Source of the DNA: an uncultured Lachnospiraceae bacterium
GTDB lineage: Bacteria; Bacillota; Clostridia; Lachnospirales; Lachnospiraceae
DNA length: 64,000 bases
Direction of reading: 5' to 3'
NCBI GenBank assembly: GCA_947367855.1
Contig: CANBFE010000002.1
Location: forward strand, 248,001-312,000
Made by a program: the position numbers and the translations under genes. Below, one piece after another: positions 32,061 to 41,226 of this stretch; within the stretch, counting starts at the first letter, position 1; each line of letters opens with the position of its first letter. The notes beneath the pieces are model-generated. The model searched no databases. It saw only the letters and a list, made by a program, of their open reading frames with translations, and was not told where the DNA came from.

Positions 32061-33734
32061 ATGATTAAGATAGAAGATTTGTCTGTTGCCTTCGGCGGCG
32101 CGGAGGTGGTGAAGCATGTCAGCCTGGAGCTGCGGGACGGGGAGATACTGGGCATCGTGGGCGAATCCGGTTCCGGCAAATCCGTCACTGCGCTGACCTT
32201 GATGGGACTGGTATCTGAGGCTGCGCAGATCACCACAGGGCGGGTCCTGTTTGACGATGTGGTGCTGCGGGAAGCGGGGAAGCCCTGGGACAGCGCTCTG
32301 TACCGGAAATACCGGGGAGCGGAGATGTCCATGGTGTTTCAGGAACCCCAGACCAGTCTGAATCCCACTCAGAAGGCGGGAAAGCAGGTGGAGGAGGTTC
32401 TGCGGCTTCATACCGGACTGTCCGGGGAGGAAATCCGGGCCAGGGTATTGGAGACGTTCCGGGCGGTTGGGCTTCATGAGGCGGAGCGTGTATACGGCAG
32501 CTATCCCCATCAGCTTTCCGGGGGGATGCGGCAGCGGGTGATGATCGCTATGGCAGTGATTCTTCATCCCAGACTCATTGTGGCTGACGAACCCACCACC
32601 GCTTTGGACGTGACCATTCAGAATCAAATCGTGGAACTGTTGCGGAAGATTAATCAGGAAGAGAAAAACGCCATGCTGTTTATCACCCATGACCTGCATC
32701 TGGCCAGAAGGCTTTGTCATCGGGTGGCAGTGATGAAGGACGGCTGTGTGGTGGAGGAGGGAACGGCTGCCCAGGTATTTGACCATCCGGGTCAGACATA
32801 CACGAAGCGTCTGGTGGAAGCCGTGCCCTCCCGGGTGAAGGGCAGGACTGGCTCAGGGAGCAGCGCCGGGGAATTGTCTGCGGCTGAGGACAGAAAGGGA
32901 ATGACCGATAAAGTCAATGAAGGCCGGTCTGCCGGAACCCCCATTCTCAAGGTAAGCAATTTATCCGTATATTATCAGGACGGGAAGGACAATCAGCCCT
33001 TGGAACAGACGGAAGGCGGAAACGGGAAGAAGAGGTCGCTGTGGGACAGGATTTTTCGGAAAAAAGGACAGTGCGTGGTGTGGGACGCTGATTTTGAGGT
33101 TTATGCCGGGGAGAGTCTGGGTCTGGTGGGGGAGAGCGGCTGCGGAAAAACATCCCTGTCCAAGGCCATTCTGGGCATGAACCGTCATATTGAGGGGGAA
33201 ATCATACACAGTTCCACCCGTCCCCAGATGGTATTTCAGGATCCCTACAGCAGCCTGAATCCCACCAAAACCATTGGGTGGCTGCTTCAGGAGCCTCTGC
33301 GGGCTGCGGGAGCATTGGATAAAAGTCTGGACATGACCAAAGCGGACAGGGAGGCGGCGGCTTTTGATATGCTGCGCCGGGTGGGGATGGATGAGCGGTA
33401 TTTTCACAGACGCCCCAGGGAGCTCAGCGGGGGACAGCGTCAGCGGGTCAGCATTGCCCAGGCCCTGATCACAAATCCGGGTTTTCTCATTGCCGACGAA
33501 CCGGTATCTGCACTGGATGTGACAATACAGGCCCAGATTATGGAACTGTTTCTGAAGCTGCAGGAAGAAATGCGTCTGGCCTGCCTGTTTATCTCCCATG
33601 ACATCAATGTAGTCTACCGGATGTGCGACAGGATTATGGTGATGAAAGAGGGGCATATTATCGAAATGGGGAAGACAGAGGAAGTGTTCAGTCATCCCAG
33701 GGAAGATTATACGAAGCTGCTGCTGTGGGGCTGA
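32061..33734 (+). CDS. fused peptide ABC transporter ATPase (DppD-DppF type)
   Basis: 557 residues, ATG 32061 behind GGAAGGAGGG. Two complete ATPase domains in one chain. First: Walker A GESGSGKSV, signature LSGGMRQRV, Walker B LIVADEPTTALD, His in FITHDLHLA. Second, from about residue 300: Walker A GESGCGKTS, signature LSGGQRQRV, Walker B FLIADEPVSALD, His in FISHDINVV. In most species these are separate DppD and DppF proteins. The joining segment (about 265-330) is charged and low-complexity. It powers the importer; the C-terminal oligopeptide extension with Cys of DppD is not visible. Confidence 0.93.
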   Translation: MIKIEDLSVAFGGAEVVKHVSLELRDGEILGIVGESGSGKSVTALTLMGLVSEAAQITTGRVLFDDVVLREAGKPWDSALYRKYRGAEMSMVFQEPQTSLNPTQKAGKQVEEVLRLHTGLSGEEIRARVLETFRAVGLHEAERVYGSYPHQLSGGMRQRVMIAMAVILHPRLIVADEPTTALDVTIQNQIVELLRKINQEEKNAMLFITHDLHLARRLCHRVAVMKDGCVVEEGTAAQVFDHPGQTYTKRLVEAVPSRVKGRTGSGSSAGELSAAEDRKGMTDKVNEGRSAGTPILKVSNLSVYYQDGKDNQPLEQTEGGNGKKRSLWDRIFRKKGQCVVWDADFEVYAGESLGLVGESGCGKTSLSKAILGMNRHIEGEIIHSSTRPQMVFQDPYSSLNPTKTIGWLLQEPLRAAGALDKSLDMTKADREAAAFDMLRRVGMDERYFHRRPRELSGGQRQRVSIAQALITNPGFLIADEPVSALDVTIQAQIMELFLKLQEEMRLACLFISHDINVVYRMCDRIMVMKEGHIIEMGKTEEVFSHPREDYTKLLLWG

Positions 33735-33752
33735 CTTTCCGCCCCTATTTTT
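33727..33752 (+). terminator. terminator of the peptide importer operon
   Basis: GGGGC (33727-33731) pairs with GCCCC (33741-33745), followed by TATTTTT. It lies across the stop codons of the converging ATPase and DUF1836 genes. Confidence 0.6.
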
Positions 33753-34239
33753 CGTCTGCTGCCATGGCCTCAAAACAGTTCCCCAGGTAGATGATATGTG
33801 CCATGGCGGTGATGGCGCAGCGCAGTATCTTTTTCTCCGGACTTGCGCTGTTCCCCACGTCTGCCAACGCCTCCTTGTACCCAAAGATATACTGCAGCAT
33901 ATTCTCAAGCTCCCTGCAGAAGTAATCGTATGCCGTGGGGGTGTCATGGGTGCGTTTCTGCATTTCGAACAGTCTGCCTATGTTCTCCATGGACAGCACA
34001 TTCTTTGCGATGGAAATAAAAAACAGATACGCAATCTGTTCCGCATAGTACTGTTTTCTGACAGGACTCTGGATATATCCCTTTTTGACATAATTGCTTA
34101 CCATGGAGGCGGTGATCTCCTGACAGCCCAGTGCTTCCAGGCTGTTGTTGACATACCTTACCACCTGGTCCAGATACAGCCCCATATCCGGCAGCTCCTG
34201 ATAGCGGGGCATGCGGAATTCATTGATCGTAACGCTCAT
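33745..34239 (-). CDS. DUF1836 protein, MerR-like DNA-binding regulator
   Basis: 164 residues, ATG 34239 behind GAAAGGAAAG. The N-terminal part contains a helix-turn-helix followed by a wing (QEITASMVSNYVKKGYI, QYYAEQIAYLFFISIAK), the DUF1836 pattern, distantly MerR-like. The C-terminal half is helical with no known ligand site. It is transcribed away from a degV gene; this divergent pair is common in Clostridia. The palindromes between the two genes are its likely operators. Confidence 0.8.
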   Translation of the reverse strand: MSVTINEFRMPRYQELPDMGLYLDQVVRYVNNSLEALGCQEITASMVSNYVKKGYIQSPVRKQYYAEQIAYLFFISIAKNVLSMENIGRLFEMQKRTHDTPTAYDYFCRELENMLQYIFGYKEALADVGNSASPEKKILRCAITAMAHIIYLGNCFEAMAADEK

Positions 34240-34313
34240 ATCACATCTTTCCTTTCTTTGCTGATCATTATAAGACAGATTTCCCCAAGCGTCAACAAAA
34301 TATAAAAAACCGC

Positions 34314-34377
34314 TTGACAGGTTTTTGAAAACTTGATATAAATAACATATAATAGGTTTTTCAAAAACCGATATAAT
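34314..34377 (+). promoter_or_regulatory. degV promoters with palindromic operators
   Basis: Two good promoters overlap: TTGACA (34314) with TATAAA (34337) at 17 bases, and TTGAAA (34325) with TATAAT (34348) at 17 bases; a further TATAAT lies at 34372. A perfect dyad GGTTTTT-C-AAAAACC (34355-34369) sits just after, and a related near-dyad GGTTTTT-G-AAAAC (34320-34332) covers the -35 region. Two similar sites 35 bases apart suggest repression by a dimer, perhaps the DUF1836 protein. Confidence 0.6.
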
Positions 34378-34406
34378 AGTTTTACATACTCTAAGGAGGT
34401 TTTTTC

Positions 34407-35237
34407 ATGAAATATAAAATTGTATCCGACTCCTCTTCCGACATTCTCACCCTGTCCCAGGCTCCTTTTGCATCCGTGCCTCTGCACATTGTCATCGGCT
34501 CCCATGAATTTATTGACGATGATGCCGTGGATCTGGAACTTCTGGAGAAGACCCTGTCTGCCCATAAGGGGCGTTCGGGTACGGCCTGTCCCGGAGTGGA
34601 CGATTGGCTGAGGGCCTTCGGGGATGCGGAGAACGTATTCTGCATCACCATCACCAGTGCCCTGTCCGGCAGCTACAATTCCGCCATGTCCGCAAAAAAG
34701 GAATATGAGGAGCAGTTTCCGGACCGCTTTGTCCATGTCATCGATTCCCTGTCCACCGGACCGGAAATGGCGCTGATTATCGAAAAGCTGCAGGAGCTGA
34801 TTCTCTCCGGCAGAGAGCGGGAGGACATAGTGGAGGAGATCAGGGCATACACGGAGCGCACACATCTGCTGTTCTCCCTGGAAACCCTGCGGAACCTGGC
34901 CAACAACGGGCGGGTGAGCCCGGCTGTGGCCAAACTTGCGGGCATACTGGGGATCCGGGTGGTGGGCCAGGCCAGCGCGCAGGGAGAGCTGCAGCTTCTG
35001 AGCAAGTGCAGGGGAGAGCAGTGCGTGCTGACTAATGTTCTGAAATACATGAAAGAGATGGGATACCAGGGCGGCAAGGTCCGCATCTCCCACAATGCCA
35101 ATGAGAAAATGGCATCTGCCCTGGCCGATTCCATACGGGAGAATTTCCATGCCCCGGATGTCTGTTTCTATGGAGCCCGGGCATTGTGCAGTTTTTACGC
35201 GGAAAAGGGAGGACTGCTCATCGGATTTGAAGGCTGA
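34407..35237 (+). CDS. DegV family fatty-acid-binding protein
   Basis: 276 residues, ATG 34407 behind AAGGAGGT. Blocks: MKYKIVSDSSSDI at the start, IVIGSHEFIDDD, SGTACPGVDDW, ITITSALSGSYNSA, VIDSLSTGPEMAL, LLFSLETLRNLANNGRVS and a final GLLIGFEG. These cover the two-domain DegV/FakB fold that binds one fatty acid in a buried tunnel. FakB proteins present fatty acids to the kinase FakA; fakA is not in this window. Whether this copy is a true FakB is inferred. Expression is probably controlled by the divergent DUF1836 protein. Confidence 0.9.
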   Translation: MKYKIVSDSSSDILTLSQAPFASVPLHIVIGSHEFIDDDAVDLELLEKTLSAHKGRSGTACPGVDDWLRAFGDAENVFCITITSALSGSYNSAMSAKKEYEEQFPDRFVHVIDSLSTGPEMALIIEKLQELILSGREREDIVEEIRAYTERTHLLFSLETLRNLANNGRVSPAVAKLAGILGIRVVGQASAQGELQLLSKCRGEQCVLTNVLKYMKEMGYQGGKVRISHNANEKMASALADSIRENFHAPDVCFYGARALCSFYAEKGGLLIGFEG

Positions 35238-35243
35238 ATAAAC

Positions 35244-35279
35244 CGGCGCCATGCAGCCCTGTAGGGAAGCATGGCGCCG
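35244..35279. terminator. bidirectional terminator-like hairpin
   Basis: CGGCGCCATGC (35244-35254) and GCATGGCGCCG (35269-35279) are perfectly complementary. It lies between the ends of the converging degV and Gfo/Idh/MocA genes. GATTTGT follows on the plus side, so the T-run is short. Confidence 0.6.
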
Positions 35280-35312
35280 ATTTGTCTGAAGGGAAGGGAA
35301 ACTCAGGGAGGA

Positions 35313-36416
35313 CTACAGAATTCCCCGGATTGCGTCGTCGCACATGGCGCTTTTCCGTGTATAACTGCTTTCCAGGGTGATAAATTTCCTCTCACGGCTG
35401 CTTTTTTCCAGGGCAGTCATGATTTCCAGGACATGAAGGGTCTGTTCGCCTCCTGCCCGCATGTCCCTGCCTGTCAGCAGGGCTTTTGCCATGTCCGCCA
35501 GGCCCAGGCCGCGGCTGTTTTCCCTGTAGTCAAAGGTAAGGGGAATCTCCCGGAAAGCGCCGTCTTCCGGACGCAGAAGCATCACAGGGCCGTCGAAACC
35601 GTTGGGGTCCGGTACCCGGAGGGTGCCCTTTGTACCGTATATTTCCAGACTGGCAGAGGAATCATAATAGACGTCAAAGGTGGTGGTAATGGTGGCCACT
35701 GCGCCGTTTTCAAATTCCAGAATGCCGTTTACATGGGTGGGGACCTCCACCTTTATGGTTTCTCCGTAGTGCGGGTTACTGGTGATGGTGCGGGTTTCAA
35801 AGCTCTTGGTGGCCATGCCGGTGAGACCGTTCACTCTGCCCAGAAGATTGACCAGTGCGGTCAGATAATAGGGACCCATATCCATCATGGGGCCGCCGCC
35901 GTACTGGTAATAAAATTCGGGGGCAGGATGCCAGCTTTCGTGGCCGTGGCAGATCATCCTGGCGGAAGCGCCCACAGGGCGGCCGATAAAGCCGCTGTCG
36001 ATAAGCCTGCGGCAGGTCTGGATTCCGGCACCCAGAAAGGTATCCGGCGCGCCGCCCAACAGCAGGTTTCGCTCCCGGGCAAGTATCATCAGTTCACGCC
36101 CTTCTTCATAGGTGGCGGCAAGGGGTTTTTCGCTGTAGACATGCTTTCCGGCAAGAAGCGCGGCCCTGGTGGTTTCGTAGTGTTCAAAGGGCCTTGTCAG
36201 GTTCAGGACGATCTGGATCTGGGGATCCTGCAGCATTTCCTCCATGGAAGCATAGCCTCTGGGGATGCCGTATTCTGATTTTGCTGCCTCTGTCTTCTCT
36301 GGGACCAGATCGTAAACGCCCCGGATTTCCACTTCCCGGAACAGTTCCGTCAGATTTTTGAGATAAATGCCGCTGATGGCGCCCAGGCCCAGGATGCCGA
36401 TTTTTACTTTTTCCAT
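35313..36416 (-). CDS. Gfo/Idh/MocA-family oxidoreductase
   Basis: 367 residues, ATG 36416 behind GCGAGGAAC. The NAD(P)-binding Rossmann start KIGILGLGAISGIYL is followed by the substrate-site EKPLAATYEEG (Lys-Pro motif) and GGGPMMDMGPYYLTAL with the family His region replaced by Tyr/Leu context. The C-terminal alpha/beta domain holds YDSSASLEIYGTKGTLRVPD. These enzymes oxidise or epimerise sugars and inositols. It follows a ThuA gene by 17 bases on the same strand, and the pair lies divergent to an AraC regulator, so it probably belongs to a sugar-derivative pathway; the actual substrate is unknown. Confidence 0.9.
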   Translation of the reverse strand: MEKVKIGILGLGAISGIYLKNLTELFREVEIRGVYDLVPEKTEAAKSEYGIPRGYASMEEMLQDPQIQIVLNLTRPFEHYETTRAALLAGKHVYSEKPLAATYEEGRELMILARERNLLLGGAPDTFLGAGIQTCRRLIDSGFIGRPVGASARMICHGHESWHPAPEFYYQYGGGPMMDMGPYYLTALVNLLGRVNGLTGMATKSFETRTITSNPHYGETIKVEVPTHVNGILEFENGAVATITTTFDVYYDSSASLEIYGTKGTLRVPDPNGFDGPVMLLRPEDGAFREIPLTFDYRENSRGLGLADMAKALLTGRDMRAGGEQTLHVLEIMTALEKSSRERKFITLESSYTRKSAMCDDAIRGIL

Positions 36417-36433
36417 AACTAAGTTCCTCGCTT

Positions 36434-37165
36434 TCAGGAAAGTTTATTTTCATTTTCAAAGCGTTGGGTGGTAAGGCCGTGGTCCAGGGCGTACTGCCTG
36501 CCCTCTGCAGCCCAGACCATGCCCCGTTCCATCAGCAGCTGAGCCTGGGGGAATTTCTCAAACACATCGTCATGGTGTCCCAGGGAATTATAGAAAACCC
36601 GTCCGTTGCCCCAGAACTTGGTCCATGCCACGGGCATGTCCACAGGCTTGTTGGAGATATGGTAGTAGGGAAAGACGGGAAAACGGGTGGTGGCCAGTAC
36701 TTCTACGGCCGGGTCCACATGCAGATAATACTGCTCGCTGCATACCTCAAAGTCTTCCAGGCCTTCCACAATGGGACTGGAGCCATGGCGGATATTCACC
36801 CTGTAGCGGATACCGTCTCCTCCGGGATGACTGACCCACTGACCGCCGGTCATAAACTGCCATTCCGTATCCTCCCGGAAGGCATCGCACATACCGCCGT
36901 GGCAGCCGGCCAGTCCGCAGCCGGAGGCTACAGCCTTCATGATATTTTCCCTTGCTTTCGGATCAATGCTGCCCATGGTCCAACAGGGGATAATCAGATC
37001 CAATTCCCTGATGTACGCTTCATCCGACAGGATCGCCTGATCGGAATGAACTTCACAGGTATATCCCTGCTCCTGCATGATGCGGGCAAATCTGGCAGCT
37101 ACCAGTGCAGGCTCGTGGCCGTCCCATCCGCCCTGAAAAATCAATACTTTCTTTTCTCTGTCCAT
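36434..37165 (-). CDS. ThuA-like domain protein
   Basis: 243 residues, ATG 37165 behind GAGGGAGCC. The type 1 glutamine-amidotransferase-like fold of ThuA is recognised from VLIFQGGWDGHEPALVAARF, LDLIIPCWTMGSI, GCGLAGCHGGMCDAFR with a Cys-His pair, EWQFMTGGQWVSHPG, and NGRVFYNSLGHHDDVF. ThuA is tied to trehalose and related disaccharide use, often next to Gfo/Idh/MocA enzymes as here. The biochemical reaction of the family is not well defined. Confidence 0.88.
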   Translation of the reverse strand: MDREKKVLIFQGGWDGHEPALVAARFARIMQEQGYTCEVHSDQAILSDEAYIRELDLIIPCWTMGSIDPKARENIMKAVASGCGLAGCHGGMCDAFREDTEWQFMTGGQWVSHPGGDGIRYRVNIRHGSSPIVEGLEDFEVCSEQYYLHVDPAVEVLATTRFPVFPYYHISNKPVDMPVAWTKFWGNGRVFYNSLGHHDDVFEKFPQAQLLMERGMVWAAEGRQYALDHGLTTQRFENENKLS

Positions 37166-37333
37166 TACGGCTCCCTCTTGTTACTGTCCGTTAGAGGAAC
37201 AGTAACGTACTCCTTTCATTCATGATAAAATCCTGTGTTCAGGTATTTACAGTATAGCAGTTCCCGTAATATAATGATTGCCAGATAAAAGGAATAATTA
37301 GCCAAAAATTGTCTCAAAGAAAGGTTTCGGGAA

Positions 37334-38254
37334 ATGAAGCCCTTTTATGAAGATAAGCACTGTGCAGTGCAGTCATTTGAAGCAGGAAATATGGAATTTC
37401 CCGAGCATCTCCATGACCATGTGGAGGTTCTGCTTGTTCTGGAAGGCAGGATTGGGGTGAGGATAATGGAGCAGAGCCGGGAACTGGGGGCAGGGGACTG
37501 TGCCGTAATCTTTCCCCAGCAGATCCACAGTTACCGCACGCCCCGGGAGAGCCGGGTCAGATTGTTTATTTTCCACGGTTTCCTCGCAGGCATGTATCTG
37601 CGTTCTCTTCAGAAATGCGTACCCTCCTGTCCCTTTCTGGCTGCAGGGGAGCTTCCGGAGGACGGCCTGCTGGCTCTGGACAGGCTGTATGCCCTTTCCA
37701 GTACAGGAGGGGAGGAGGAAGGGAGGCTTTGTTCCGCCTGGGTTCAGGTGCTGTTCGCCGTGGCCTGGCCGGTGCTTCTGCCTGTGAAGCGGCAGCAGTC
37801 CGGGAATATGGAACTTACCTGCCAGCTGATACAGTATGTGATGGAACATTTTCAAGAGCCTTTGACCCTGGACATACTGGCCAGAGAGCTGCATGTGAAC
37901 AAGTACTATATTTCAAATCTGTTTTCCAACCGCCTGGGGAGCAATTTCCGCCAGTATCTGAACCGTATCCGGCTGGAATATGCCATGCAGCTGATGCAGT
38001 CCAGTAAGGCACCGCTAACTGATGTCTGGGCAGAGGCAGGGTTTAACAGTCAGCGCAGTTTTAACCGCACTTTTTCCGACATAATGGGGATGTCTCCCGG
38101 GCAGTACAGGAAGGCGGTTTCGGGGAGCACAGGCGCTTCCGGTTCTTCAATCCCCTTTTCTGAGAGAGAGGAAAGCGGCAGAACGATTCAGGGTAAAGGA
38201 TGTACGGGCTGTCCGGAGACAGAAACCGGCTGCAAAAAGAAAGGAGAACTATAA
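37334..38254 (+). CDS. AraC-family transcriptional regulator of the carbohydrate locus
   Basis: 306 residues, ATG 37334; the ribosome site (GAAAGG) is weak. The N-terminal 150 residues are a cupin-type sensor (FPEHLHDHVEVLLVLEG, AGDCAVIFPQQIHSYR). The C-terminal AraC domain has two helix-turn-helix motifs (LTLDILARELHVNKYYISNLF and APLTDVWAEAGFNSQRSFNRTF) and ends GMSPGQYRKAV, followed by a 40-residue Ser/Gly-rich tail. Its stop overlaps the ATG of the next gene (TAATG), so the two are translated together. It probably senses a sugar and controls both the downstream gene and the divergent ThuA-oxidoreductase pair. Confidence 0.9.
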   Translation: MKPFYEDKHCAVQSFEAGNMEFPEHLHDHVEVLLVLEGRIGVRIMEQSRELGAGDCAVIFPQQIHSYRTPRESRVRLFIFHGFLAGMYLRSLQKCVPSCPFLAAGELPEDGLLALDRLYALSSTGGEEEGRLCSAWVQVLFAVAWPVLLPVKRQQSGNMELTCQLIQYVMEHFQEPLTLDILARELHVNKYYISNLFSNRLGSNFRQYLNRIRLEYAMQLMQSSKAPLTDVWAEAGFNSQRSFNRTFSDIMGMSPGQYRKAVSGSTGASGSSIPFSEREESGRTIQGKGCTGCPETETGCKKKGEL

Positions 38255-40533
38255 TGGGATATATCAGGAATAAGACGGAAGAACTTACAGGTTACCAGGC
38301 CAGTGGAGAATTCCGGCCTTCAGTGGATCTTGGGTGTGATTTTGTGATGGTGTATGGAATTGACGATACGATGCCGGAGCGGATCCGGCAGTATAGGGAA
38401 CAGGGATATGTGGTCCATCTGATGACGGGAATTGCCTGGGGAGAATATCAGGATTATCTGGACGGCAGATGGGACGGCAGGGAACACTGGGACGAGGGGC
38501 AGGTGCAGAGGGACGGCGCCGGGGTGCTCCACAATCCCACCGTGCCTTACATGGTTCCCACAGTGGCATTTTCGGATTATCTGACCCAACGGATGAAAAT
38601 CGCGGTGGACTGCGGAGTGGAAGCAATTCATATGGAAGAGCCGGAATTCTGGGACAGGAGCGGCTATTCCCAGGCCTTTAAACGGGAATACGAGATTTAC
38701 TATAAAGAGCCCTGGAGGCCTCAGCACGAGAGTCTGGACGTTCAATACAAATCCGCAAAACTGAAGGCGTACCTGTACTGCCGGGCCATCGGGAGAATCA
38801 GCGCCGCCTTGAAGGAATATGCAAAAGTAAAGTATGAAAAGGATATAAGAATCTATATCCCCACACACAGCCTGCTGAATTATACACAGTGGAAAATTAT
38901 GAGTCCGGAGGCGGCATTGATAGGAATATCGTCTGTGGACGGCTATATTGCCCAGGTCTGGACAGGTACCAGCAGGCAGGCCAATGTGTTTGAAGGTGTT
39001 TATAAGGAACGTACCTTTGAAACTGCGTATCTGGAGTACGGTGTAATGCAGGAACTGGTGAAGGGGACAGGGCGCAGGATGTGGTTTCTGAATGACCCGA
39101 TAGAAGACCTTGCAGGTTATACCTGGGAGAATTACCGTTATAATTATATTAAGACAGCCACGGCATCTCTGCTGCATCCTCATATCTGGCATTACGAAAT
39201 CTGTCCATGGCCCCACCGGGTATTTGAGGAGAAGTATCCCAGGCTGCAGCCCAGGATAGCGGAAAAGATAGAAGACGGGATAGATACAGAGGAGTCAAAG
39301 CCCATCCCGCCGGAATATGCCACTTTGCTTTCCAGTATGTTTCAGCTGTTTGGCGATATGGATCAAAGGGATATTTCCTATGAGGGAGCCGTGTCCGGAG
39401 CAGGCATCTTTATGTCGGACAGCGGCCTGTTTCAACGGACTTTTCCGGACGGAATCGTGACAGGGGAAACCATAGCCGGAAGGCTCTGGGCTGCGATGCA
39501 CAAAAATTCCGGCAACCAGGTAGAGGAAGAGCAGGCAGCCAGACTCATGGAGGACATCCAGAACGATGCTTCCATGATGCAGGACTTTGTGCAAAGCTCC
39601 GCATTTCCGCAGTTTTTTGGTATGGCGCTGCCGTTGGTGAAATACGGGCTTCCTGTCAAACCGGTACAGTTGGATAATGTGAGACGTTTTGCGGGTTATC
39701 TGGAGGACAGCCGTTTTCTGATTTTAAGCTATGAATATATCAAGCCGGAAGCCCCGGACGTGAACGCCTCACTGGTCTCCTGGGTGAGAAAGGGCGGGAG
39801 TCTGCTGTATATCGGGGATGGAAGCGATCCTTTCCACGGAATTTCTTCCTGGTGGAGGCAGTATGGTTATGAGAATCCTGCACAGCATCTGTTTGAACTG
39901 GCAGACATGGAAAGCAGACCTGGGGATGGCTGTTATCCGGTGGGGAAGGGGCGGATTCTGGTTTGGAATATGCTGCCGGCCAGAATCTGCCTGAATAAAG
40001 CGCTGGCCCGGGAATACCGGGAACTGGTCAGGGGAGCGCTCCGGGAATGCGGTCTGGACTGGAAGTATCGGAACGATCTGACGCTGCGCCGGGGACCCTA
40101 TGTCATTTCTGCTGTCATGGATGAGAGCGTGAGCAATGAAACCAGGAAATTTGAGGGATTATATGCCGATATGTTGGAAAATGATTACCGGATTATCACA
40201 CACAAAGAGATTGGGCCGGATGAAAGTACAATATTGTTTGATTTTGCCAGGATTGAGCAGGAAGAATTCCGAGTTGTGGGCACATCTGCACGGGTAGAGG
40301 AAACGGAAGTCCTGGAAAACGGAATCTGGTTCCGGCTGAAAACCGCAGACAATATCAGAGCGTTCCTGAGAGCGCGGCTGCCGCGGCCTGTCTGCCGGGC
40401 TTCTGCTGTGGATGAGGATGGGAATGGTGTTGAGGTGTCTGTGGAGTGGGAGAAGAGAACCTGTACCATGCTGCTTTCCTATGAAAGCCACGGAAAAGCG
40501 GTGGACATAACTGCTGACTGGGAAGCTCTGTAA
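38254..40533 (+). CDS. large glycosidase-like protein of unknown family
   Basis: 759 residues from ATG 38254 behind AAGGAGAAC; the longer frame from 38200 is inside the AraC gene. No signal peptide. Residues 1-350 look like a TIM barrel: VDLGCDFVMVYGIDDTMPERI, GVEAIHMEEPEFWDRSGYS (a pair of acidic residues at a strand end), IRIYIPTHSLLNYTQWK, LIGISSVDGYIAQVWTG and FLNDPIEDL. Residues 500-620 look like a GATase/beta-galactosidase-trimerisation type domain (FLILSYEYIKPEAPDVN, LVSWVRKGGSLLYIGDG), and the end is a beta domain. This order recalls GH42-like or alpha-galactosidase-like enzymes, but I cannot name the family. Co-translated with the AraC regulator. Confidence 0.6.
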   Translation: MGYIRNKTEELTGYQASGEFRPSVDLGCDFVMVYGIDDTMPERIRQYREQGYVVHLMTGIAWGEYQDYLDGRWDGREHWDEGQVQRDGAGVLHNPTVPYMVPTVAFSDYLTQRMKIAVDCGVEAIHMEEPEFWDRSGYSQAFKREYEIYYKEPWRPQHESLDVQYKSAKLKAYLYCRAIGRISAALKEYAKVKYEKDIRIYIPTHSLLNYTQWKIMSPEAALIGISSVDGYIAQVWTGTSRQANVFEGVYKERTFETAYLEYGVMQELVKGTGRRMWFLNDPIEDLAGYTWENYRYNYIKTATASLLHPHIWHYEICPWPHRVFEEKYPRLQPRIAEKIEDGIDTEESKPIPPEYATLLSSMFQLFGDMDQRDISYEGAVSGAGIFMSDSGLFQRTFPDGIVTGETIAGRLWAAMHKNSGNQVEEEQAARLMEDIQNDASMMQDFVQSSAFPQFFGMALPLVKYGLPVKPVQLDNVRRFAGYLEDSRFLILSYEYIKPEAPDVNASLVSWVRKGGSLLYIGDGSDPFHGISSWWRQYGYENPAQHLFELADMESRPGDGCYPVGKGRILVWNMLPARICLNKALAREYRELVRGALRECGLDWKYRNDLTLRRGPYVISAVMDESVSNETRKFEGLYADMLENDYRIITHKEIGPDESTILFDFARIEQEEFRVVGTSARVEETEVLENGIWFRLKTADNIRAFLRARLPRPVCRASAVDEDGNGVEVSVEWEKRTCTMLLSYESHGKAVDITADWEAL

Positions 40534-40698
40534 TCTTTTGATGGAGAAAATACTTTTTCTGTGAACCTTTTTCTTTCCCGTTACAATATACAGGTGAAGG
40601 GCACAGCTCCTTCTCAAAGACGTCTTTGAATAAATCCGGTGTCCCGGGAGAGAAAAGATCTCCAGGAAGGGAAAGACCGGAAAGTAACAGGAGTGGAA

Positions 40699-41226
40699 AT
40701 GACAAAGCAGGAACTGACGGAATGTATCGATCGATATGGCAGGGATTTGTATGCCTTTTGCAGACATCTCACCGGGAGTATCCAGGAGGCGGATGAACTG
40801 TACCAGGATACCTGGCTGAAGACGGTGGAATTGTCGGAGCGGATCGACGCTGGCGGAAATGTGAAAAGCTACTGTCTGTCGGTGGCGCTGAAACTCTGGA
40901 ACAACAGGCGGCGGAAGTATGCCTGGAGGAGACGGATCGCCGGAGTGCGGGAGGATCTGGACCGGGACGGCATGGGAGAAATTCCAGACAATGGCCGGGG
41001 GCCGGAAGAGTGTCTTCTTGCAAAAGACCGGGACAGACAGGTGCGCCGGGCGGTATGTGAGCTGCCGGACAGGCTGAAGGCTGTGGTTCTTCTGTTTTAT
41101 ATGGAGGGATTCAGCGTGGCGCAGACCGCGGAGGCGGCCGGTATATCGGAGGGAACCGTGAAGAGCAGGCTGCATCAGGCCAGAAAACTGCTGCGAGAGA
41201 AACTGGAGGGTGTTTTAAATGAATAA
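40699..41226 (+). CDS. ECF-type RNA polymerase sigma factor
   Basis: 175 residues from ATG 40699 behind AACAGGAGTGG; the longer frame from 40639 lacks a site. Region 2: YGRDLYAFCRHLTGSIQEADELYQDTWLKTV. Region 4: LPDRLKAVVLLFYMEGFSVAQTAEAAGISEGTVKSRLHQARKLLREKL. It resembles SigV/SigM-like factors by layout. Overlaps the next gene by eight bases, so both are coupled. The 165 bases upstream contain TACAAT and a T-rich tract but no convincing -35. Confidence 0.92.
   Translation: MTKQELTECIDRYGRDLYAFCRHLTGSIQEADELYQDTWLKTVELSERIDAGGNVKSYCLSVALKLWNNRRRKYAWRRRIAGVREDLDRDGMGEIPDNGRGPEECLLAKDRDRQVRRAVCELPDRLKAVVLLFYMEGFSVAQTAEAAGISEGTVKSRLHQARKLLREKLEGVLNE

Noticed and set aside
36464..37225. Plus-strand frame of 253 codons
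   Set aside because: Antisense to the ThuA-like gene; no start signal.
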